A DNA stretch of 21,762 nucleotides from DATLFI01 sp035524895. GTDB taxonomy: Bacteria > Acidobacteriota > Thermoanaerobaculia > Multivoradales > Multivoraceae. Each line of letters begins with the position of its first letter. Position 1 is the stretch's first letter. Under the pieces are notes generated by a model. It was not told the origin of the DNA. It did not search any database and saw nothing but the letters and a program-made list of their open reading frames with translations. The stretch lies in NCBI GenBank assembly GCA_035524895.1, contig DATLFI010000207.1, positions 1 to 21,762 of the forward strand, given 5' to 3'. Positions 16,663 through 21,762 of this stretch are shown in pieces. The position numbers were made by a program, and so were the translations under genes.

Positions 16663-17841
16663 CTAGCGTGCCGCCGCGGCGGCTACGAACTCGTCGACCT
16701 GCCGCTCGCGCTCGGCGAGGTCGGCGAGCAGGGCGGGCGCCAGCGCGCGGTGGATCCGCGCCTCGGCGAACCAGTGGGCGGTTGGCACCAGCACCGGCAG
16801 GAAGCCGCGCGCCAGCTTGTGCTCGCCACCGGCTCCGCCTTCGAACACGGACCGGCCGCGGGCGATGCACTCTTCGATGCCGCGGTAGAGGCAGACGTTG
16901 AAGTGCAGGAAGCGGTGCTCCTCGAAGCAGCCCCAGTAGCGGCCGTACAGGTGGGTGTCGGTCGCGATATCGACGGCCCCTGCGACGACGTCGTCGCCGC
17001 GCTCCGCCAAGACCAGCTCGACGCGGTTCGGGAGGCGCTCGAAGAGCTGGCGAAAGAAGGTCTCGGTGAGGTAGGTGGCGCCCCACATGTGCTTGGCGGA
17101 GGTGCAGCGGTAGAGCGCGAAAGCCAGGCCCGCGAGCTCCCCCGGCCGCGACCGCAGTGCGGAGCTGTCGGCGACGCGCACGCGCAACCCCTGGCGCTCC
17201 GGTTCGCGGCGCTCTCGGCGGATCTGGGTCCGCTTCTTCGAGGGCAGGCCGGCCAGCCACTCGTCGCAGTCTCGATAGCCGCGATTGTGCCAATGGAACT
17301 GCACCAGCACCCGCGGTGCGAATCCGGCTGCCTCGAGCACGCTCGTCTCGTCGCGGTGGTGGTAGAGCACCTGCACGGCGGCGAGCCGCTCGCGGCGAGC
17401 GAGCTCCTGCGCGAGCTCGATCAGGAGGGAGGCCGCGGTAGCCGCTTCCGCGTCCGCTGGCTCCCGATCGGCGGCCATCGGTCCGCCGACGAGGAGGCGC
17501 CGACCCTGCACCGGACTGAACGGTACGCCGATCACTAGCTTGGGGTAGAGGCTGCCACCGAGCTGTTGTAGGGCATGGGTGAACGCCCAGTCGCGCGAGA
17601 AGTCGCCCATGCCGTCGCGCTTGACGTAGGCGGGCGCCGCGGCGCGGAGTCGGTCGCCATGCCACACCGTCAGGTGTGCGGGCCACCAACGGCGTTCGGG
17701 ACCGACGCTGCCCGAGGACTCCAAGGCCTCGAGGAAGTCCCAGGTCACGAACGGGTTGTCGTCCGGCTCCAGCAGCGCGTTCCAGGCGTCGCGCGGCACG
17801 TCGCGCAGTGAACGGACTACCCGGACCTCGAGGCGCGGCAC
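16663..17841 (-). CDS. COG3146 GNAT-superfamily (FemAB-like, PF04339) protein
   Basis: A 392-residue protein of the family annotated as 'peptidogalycan biosynthesis protein' (DUF482/COG3146), a tandem-GNAT fold similar to FemAB aminoacyl transferases. Diagnostic segments are WDFLEALESSGSVG near the N-terminus, WHNRGYRDCDEWLAGLPSKK, then RTQIRRERR in the middle and, most clearly, YWGCFEEHRFLHFN with IEECIARGRSVFEGG-GGEHKLARGFLPV near the C-terminus. Members probably transfer an acyl or aminoacyl group; the physiological substrate is unknown. The GTG at 17841 begins just before the conserved region (PRLEVRVV) and no good ribosome binding site supports it, so the start is uncertain by some residues. 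It is on the same strand as, and 73 bp downstream of, the RsbW-like gene; a shared transcript is possible. Confidence 0.85.
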   Translation of the reverse strand: MPRLEVRVVRSLRDVPRDAWNALLEPDDNPFVTWDFLEALESSGSVGPERRWWPAHLTVWHGDRLRAAAPAYVKRDGMGDFSRDWAFTHALQQLGGSLYPKLVIGVPFSPVQGRRLLVGGPMAADREPADAEAATAASLLIELAQELARRERLAAVQVLYHHRDETSVLEAAGFAPRVLVQFHWHNRGYRDCDEWLAGLPSKKRTQIRRERREPERQGLRVRVADSSALRSRPGELAGLAFALYRCTSAKHMWGATYLTETFFRQLFERLPNRVELVLAERGDDVVAGAVDIATDTHLYGRYWGCFEEHRFLHFNVCLYRGIEECIARGRSVFEGGAGGEHKLARGFLPVLVPTAHWFAEARIHRALAPALLADLAERERQVDEFVAAAAAR

Positions 17842-17914
17842 CGCACCAGCGTACCAGCGTCGGGACTCGTCGAGGCTCGCCGTGGCACCGACGGACGTGC
17901 ACTGGCGGAGGAAG

Positions 17915-18388
17915 CTACTCTCGCTCGCCGAGCGAGCGGCGCAGCGTAACGAGGTTGCGGTTGCCTTGGCGCTCGTAGCGTGCCTCGTCCATGAGCTGCC
18001 GGACGATCTCGATCCCGAGCCCGCCGATGGAACGCTCCTCCAAGGGGAGGTCGGTGTCGGGCGCCGCGCGTTCGAAGGGGTCGAAGGCCACACCGTCGTC
18101 CTCGACCTCGACCTCGAGTCGCCCACCCGCGACTCGCATACGAACCTCCAGGAAGTGTCCTTCGCCGCCGCGCAGGCCATAGCTCACGACGTTGTTGACC
18201 AGCTCGTCCAGAGCCACGTTGAGGGCAAAGGCAGCCGAGGCATCGAGGCCGTGCTCGGCCGAGAAGCCCTCGATCTCCGGGATGAGGGCTTCCAAGGCAT
18301 CCAGGCCGGTGGGGAGACGAATCCGGCGTCCGCCGTCCCCGACGCGGGTCTTCGCCGGCTTGGCGGGGGCGTCTTCGCTCTTCGGCAT
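17915..18388 (-). CDS. RsbW/SpoIIAB-like anti-sigma-factor serine kinase (GHKL ATPase domain)
   Basis: A 157-residue single-domain GHKL ATPase without histidine-kinase dimerisation helices. The N-box is NVALDELVNNVVSYG (E62, N66), G1 is DDGVAFDP (D98, G99), and the ATP-lid region contains LEERSIGGLGIEIVRQLMDE (glycines 122-125). This is the HATPase_c_2 arrangement of RsbW and SpoIIAB, kinases that phosphorylate an STAS anti-sigma antagonist and bind a sigma factor. No STAS antagonist or sigma factor is in the window. The first 20 residues are a charged unstructured tail. It is divergent from three FHA-domain genes across about 300 bp, the last of which has FHA plus GAF domains and runs off the window; SpoIIE-type phosphatases with such inputs would be the natural counterpart. 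Confidence 0.88.
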   Translation of the reverse strand: MPKSEDAPAKPAKTRVGDGGRRIRLPTGLDALEALIPEIEGFSAEHGLDASAAFALNVALDELVNNVVSYGLRGGEGHFLEVRMRVAGGRLEVEVEDDGVAFDPFERAAPDTDLPLEERSIGGLGIEIVRQLMDEARYERQGNRNLVTLRRSLGERE

Positions 18389-18692
18389 GGCCCGTTTCTT
18401 CTGCTGCGACCGGTCCGCGGGACGCAGAATATGATGGTCCACGACCGGCCAAGGGTACCTTCGGGCAACCCCGACGAACGGGCGTGTCCGTGCCTGGGCC
18501 GATCGTGCGCTGGCGTGTATGCGTGGCTCACGATACACTGCATTCGATTCCAGCTCGTTCGTGGCAGCGTGGCGTTCGGGCGGAGAAGATGCGCGGGCAG
18601 TTGCATGCCAGGCGATCCTGGGCCGTTGCGGCCACAGCTCGCCTGCAGCCCCGCGGCGGCCGGGAAGCCGTCGATCGACCAAGGTGAACGGT
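18389..18692. promoter_or_regulatory. Divergent intergenic region between the anti-sigma kinase and the FHA genes
   Basis: 304 bp with no gene recognised. On the plus strand ACGATACACT near 18529-18538 contains a TACACT -10-like box with TGGCGT 17 bp upstream. On the minus strand TATTCT (18426-18431) lies about 40 bases before the kinase ATG. Both are weak single-site matches. The leader of the plus-strand gene would be about 150 nt and ends with AAGGTG, six bases before the ATG. Confidence 0.3.
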
Positions 18693-19889
18693 ATGAGCGA
18701 AGACCAGACCGTCCAGGGCCGCGTGGAAAAGCCGATCGACCTGGGTACTCTGCGCTTGAGCGAGGATCTCGTGCGGGACACCCGCAAGGTCGTCGATCAC
18801 CGGAAGCGAGTGGAGAGCCTCGTGGCTGCCGCGGAAGAGGGCCGCGAGCAGGTGGCCGCGGAGATCTTCAGCCGCGTTTCCGACGACTATCGCCGACAGC
18901 TGGACGAGATCGCCGAGGAGTACGCGCCGCTGCGCGATCGTGCGGGCGAGGAGCTGCGACGGATCCAGGGCGACAAGACCCGGCTGCAACTCGAGCTCGA
19001 CCAGGTGAACGAAGTGCTCGAGGAGCTTCGCTTCCGTTGTCGGGTGGGTGAGTTCGACGAGAAGGAGCTACGGCGCCGCGAGGCCGAAAAGCTGGCGCTG
19101 GTCAACCAACTCCAAGAGCAGCTCAAGACCATCGAGTCGACGATGACCACCGCCAAGGACCTGCTCGGCGAGGATCTCGAAGCCGTGCTTCGGGGCGAGG
19201 CAGGCAAGCGTCCCTCTGCTCCAGCCCCCATGGAGGCTCCGCCGCACTCCGGGACGACTCCGATGGCCAAGCCGGCCGCCCCCCCGCCGCAGGTACCCTC
19301 CGAATCCACTTCGCCGGGTGGCGTGCGTGGGTCTTCGCCGGCGCCGCCGGCGAGCGAGGGAACCGTGATGCTCTCCACGCCGCCCCCTGCGGCGGCTGCT
19401 CCGGCCGCGCCCAAGAAAGGCGCGGCGCGGGTCGCGCCGTCCGCCGCGCCGCCTCCGCCTGCGGCGCCTCCGCCGGCCAAGGCGCCTCCGTCAGCATCGG
19501 CCCCGGCCGTCGAGGGCACGGTGCTGATGTCCCTGCCGTCGTCCGGGGCCGCCGAGGCGCCCGCGCCGGGTCCCGGTGACTCCTCTTCGACGCAAGGTCT
19601 GCCGCAGGCGCTGTTGACTCGCAAGAAGCCCGACGCGGGTAAGACCTACGTCATCGACAAGGACGGCCTAGCCATCGGGCGGAGCAACCAGTGCGACGTC
19701 GTGGTGCAGGGCGCTACCGTGTCACGGCGCCACGCGGTCATCCGCTTCGACAACGGCGGCTACCTGATCGAGGACGTGTCGAGCGGCGGTGGTGTGCTCG
19801 TCAACGGTCAGCGCCAGAAGGCCAGCCAGTTGAAGAACGGCGACGAGATCGGCATCGGCGCTGCGGTGTTCGAATTCCAGGCACCCTGA
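18693..19889 (+). CDS. Coiled-coil protein with C-terminal FHA domain
   Basis: A 398-residue cytoplasmic protein. Residues about 35-165 are a heptad-rich coiled coil (RKRVESLVAAAEEGREQVAA, LQLELDQVNEVLEEL, KLALVNQLQEQLKTIES). Residues about 170-310 are a Pro/Ala-rich linker, low complexity and probably disordered. Residues about 312-398 are an FHA phosphothreonine-binding domain: LAIGRSNQCDVVV, SRRHAVIRF and VLVNGQ carry the GR, S-x-x-H and N-G hallmarks, although the usual NGT turn reads GGGV. The linker contains two copies of an EGTV[ML][LM]S motif, at T224 and T276, that could be phosphorylated and bound by FHA domains. AAGGTG precedes the ATG. It is the first of three FHA genes in a row, pointing to Ser/Thr-phosphorylation signalling; no kinase of the Hanks type is in the window. 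Confidence 0.87.
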   Translation: MSEDQTVQGRVEKPIDLGTLRLSEDLVRDTRKVVDHRKRVESLVAAAEEGREQVAAEIFSRVSDDYRRQLDEIAEEYAPLRDRAGEELRRIQGDKTRLQLELDQVNEVLEELRFRCRVGEFDEKELRRREAEKLALVNQLQEQLKTIESTMTTAKDLLGEDLEAVLRGEAGKRPSAPAPMEAPPHSGTTPMAKPAAPPPQVPSESTSPGGVRGSSPAPPASEGTVMLSTPPPAAAAPAAPKKGAARVAPSAAPPPPAAPPPAKAPPSASAPAVEGTVLMSLPSSGAAEAPAPGPGDSSSTQGLPQALLTRKKPDAGKTYVIDKDGLAIGRSNQCDVVVQGATVSRRHAVIRFDNGGYLIEDVSSGGGVLVNGQRQKASQLKNGDEIGIGAAVFEFQAP

Positions 19890-19962
19890 GAACACGAGCC
19901 CGTAGCCGGCGATCCCTCGCGCCCCGGCCGGCTGGGCCGACCAGTCAGGAGACATCAGAAGC

Positions 19963-20751
19963 ATGGTCAGGCAGATCGGTGGCGATCCCGAGGCGTCGAA
20001 GGTCGACCCGCTTCGGGAGTATCGAGCTGGCGAGGTCATATTTCGTCAAGGCGACTCGGGACACGAGATGTTCATCGTGCAGGATGGACAGGTGGAGATC
20101 GTGTTCCTACACGCGGGTGGCAAGGAAGATCGGCTGGCAGTCCTGGAGCAGGGTGACTTCTTCGGCGAGATGGCCGTCCTGGAGGGGGAGCCGCGCACAG
20201 CGGGGGCGCGGGCTCTGACCGCGTGTCGGGTGCTGTCGGTGGGAGGTGCGACCTTCACCAAGCTGCTGCAGGAGAATCCCGAGATCGCGGTCCGGATGAT
20301 GCGCAAGCTGAGCTCTCGCCTCCGCCACGTCGAGTCGCGAGGCCGCGACAGGTCCGACATGACCCTGCGGGCGCGGATCACCGAGGCGCCGCCTCCTGCC
20401 GAGGTTCACCAGGAGAAGGCCAGCACCGCCGCGGAGGTGCTCGTGCTCGAGGTCACGGGCGCTACGTTCCCGTTGGCGGCTGGCGAGTCCACCACGGTCG
20501 GCAGACCGGACTCGGCGGCGGGGTCGGTCCCCGACATCGATCTCACGGACCTCAACTCCGAGCGGACCGTCAGCCGCCGGCACGCGCGCTTGCTGCGACG
20601 GGATGGCCGGTTCTTCCTGACCGAAGAGGCCGGCACCATGAATGGCACGTTCGTCAACGGCCAGCGGATCGATGCCGGAAACCTGGTCGAGATCCAGCAT
20701 GACGACGAAGTCGCGTTCGGCGCTGTGAAGCTGCGCTTCCGCGCTCAGTAG
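19963..20751 (+). CDS. Cyclic-nucleotide-binding domain plus FHA domain protein
   Basis: A 262-residue two-domain protein. Residues about 15-125 are a cNMP-binding (CAP-like) beta-roll: GEVIFRQGDSGHEMFIVQDG, then the phosphate-binding cassette FGEMAVLEGEPRTAGARA, in which the ribose-binding Glu and phosphate-binding Arg are both present. No helix-turn-helix follows, so it is not a CRP-type transcription factor. After a charged linker (about 130-155) residues about 158-262 form an FHA domain: TTVGRPDS, TVSRRHARL and MNGTFVNGQRI, all hallmark residues intact. It probably couples cAMP or a related nucleotide to phosphothreonine-peptide recognition. AGGAG lies 11 bases upstream of the ATG. It follows the coiled-coil/FHA gene by 73 bp on the same strand. 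Confidence 0.9.
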   Translation: MVRQIGGDPEASKVDPLREYRAGEVIFRQGDSGHEMFIVQDGQVEIVFLHAGGKEDRLAVLEQGDFFGEMAVLEGEPRTAGARALTACRVLSVGGATFTKLLQENPEIAVRMMRKLSSRLRHVESRGRDRSDMTLRARITEAPPPAEVHQEKASTAAEVLVLEVTGATFPLAAGESTTVGRPDSAAGSVPDIDLTDLNSERTVSRRHARLLRRDGRFFLTEEAGTMNGTFVNGQRIDAGNLVEIQHDDEVAFGAVKLRFRAQ

Positions 20752-20901
20752 CCCTGACGGTAGGCGGAAGTGCCGGCGACCGGGAAACGCAGCGTCGGCT
20801 CGGGTCCGCTCAGCCGCGGGCGTCCGTGTCGGCGCGATGGTGCTGCGTGCGTTCGGGGCGCCTCGACGCTACGAGTGCGCCGCGAGATCCGATAGCAACC
20901 G

Positions 20902-21762
20902 ATGCCAGTCCTACGCGTCCGCGAAGGCTACACACCGCTCGAGTTCCAGTTGGCGGACTTGGCCGTGATCGGTCGCAGCTCGTCCTCGCACGTGCGGTTG
21001 CAGCAGCTCACCATCTCGCGGCGTCACGCGACCATCGAGCTGCGCTCCGGTGTCTGGGTCCTGACCGATCTGGGCAGCGGCAACGGAACGTACGTCAACA
21101 AGCAGCGCGTCGAGGGGTCGACGATCCTGTCGGATCGGGATCTGATCCGGGTCGGCAACGTCGAGCTCGAGTTCTCGCTCGGCGCCGACACCGGGTCCGC
21201 GACGGCACCCGGTGTGGAGCTGCGCGACGACGTGCGAGAGGCGAGCACCGACAGCGGCGTGCTCGACCGGCTGTCGGCCTCGGCGCACCTTTCGGTCTCG
21301 GACGACGTCAAGGCCGCCGATCGCATGCGGCTGCTCTACGACCTGGCGCGCGACGTGGGGCAGAGCTTCGACGAGACCTCCATCCTGCAGACCGTGGTCG
21401 ATCGCCTCTTCGAGGTCTATCCGCAGGCCGAATCGGCGGCGGCCGTGCTGTACGACACGGCCCACGACCTCTTGGTGCCCAAGGCATCCCGCACGCGAGG
21501 GGCCAACGCCGGGGGGGTGCAGATCTCGCGGAGCCTGATCCGCGAGGTGATGTCCACCCGCAGCGGCTTGATGACCTCGGATGCCGTCGGCGACGAGCGG
21601 TTCCAGGACTTCAAGACGCTTCACGATCTCAGGCTGCGTGCTCTGCTGTGCGTGCCGATGATCGCGGGGGATGACGTCTACGGTGTCATCCAGCTCGCCG
21701 GGTCGGACTCGAGGCTGCCGTTCAGCCGCAGCGACATGCTGCTGTTGCTCGGGATCGCCGGA
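20902..21762 (+). CDS. FHA-GAF domain signalling protein (3' end beyond window)
   Basis: 287 codons are visible. Residues 1-95 are an FHA domain: LAVIGRSSSSHVRL, ISRRHATIEL and LGSGNGTYVNKQRV carry all hallmark residues. A linker of about 50 residues follows, then a helix (DRMRLLYDLARDVGQSFD) and a GAF domain from about 150 (ILQTVVDRLFEVYPQAESAA, VPMIAGDDVYGVIQLAG). The output domain is cut off. FHA-GAF proteins commonly end in a SpoIIE/PP2C phosphatase, histidine kinase, adenylate/guanylate cyclase or GGDEF domain. The nearby RsbW-like kinase favours SpoIIE and the nearby cNMP-binding protein favours a cyclase, but neither can be seen. ATG 20902 is fixed by an in-frame TAG at 20893. It is the third consecutive FHA gene. 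Confidence 0.9.
   Translation, partial: MPVLRVREGYTPLEFQLADLAVIGRSSSSHVRLQQLTISRRHATIELRSGVWVLTDLGSGNGTYVNKQRVEGSTILSDRDLIRVGNVELEFSLGADTGSATAPGVELRDDVREASTDSGVLDRLSASAHLSVSDDVKAADRMRLLYDLARDVGQSFDETSILQTVVDRLFEVYPQAESAAAVLYDTAHDLLVPKASRTRGANAGGVQISRSLIREVMSTRSGLMTSDAVGDERFQDFKTLHDLRLRALLCVPMIAGDDVYGVIQLAGSDSRLPFSRSDMLLLLGIAG

Overview
High-GC bacterial DNA, most likely from an Acidobacteriota genome. The evidence is lineage-typical gene content: a PadR regulator overlapping an ADOP-type (acidobacterial duplicated orphan permease) FtsX/MacB permease, a large Oar-like TonB-dependent receptor with an N-terminal carboxypeptidase-regulatory-like domain, and a ClpS/ClpA pair, which implies a Gram-negative cell plan. 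The assignment is an inference from gene families; no rRNA or marker tree is available here.

Layout. 1-3958: a class V aminotransferase-fold enzyme (minus, 3' end off the window), divergent from padR and an ADOP permease that has lost its middle and is frameshifted, then a sirtuin. 3987-7013: Oar-like outer-membrane receptor (minus). 7122-10717: clpS and clpA (minus), with two inverted copies of a 280-335 bp structured repeat, one between clpS and clpA and one downstream of clpA. 10823-13872: a tightly overlapping plus-strand operon of a GT2 glycosyltransferase, a small unknown protein and two SAM methyltransferases (Methyltransf_24 type and TylF/MycF type), probably modifying a surface glycan. 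14008-15741: exported CocE/X-Pro dipeptidyl-peptidase-type serine hydrolase. 15747-18388 (minus): a putative Fe(II)/2OG oxygenase, a COG3146 acetyltransferase-like protein and an RsbW/SpoIIAB-like anti-sigma kinase. 18693-end (plus): three consecutive FHA-domain proteins with different partners (coiled coil, cyclic-nucleotide-binding domain, GAF).

The most interesting signals are: (i) the repeat, which has long terminal inverted repeats, many internal hairpins and, between its two copies, one compensatory base-pair change plus two wobble-preserving changes, as expected of a structured RNA or a folded mobile element; (ii) the triple-FHA locus divergent from an anti-sigma-type kinase; (iii) the overlapping glycosyltransferase/unknown/double-methyltransferase operon; (iv) the collapsed ADOP permease; (v) an Asn in place of the PLP-pyridine Asp in the class V enzyme. 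No tRNA, rRNA, CRISPR array or transposase gene was seen.
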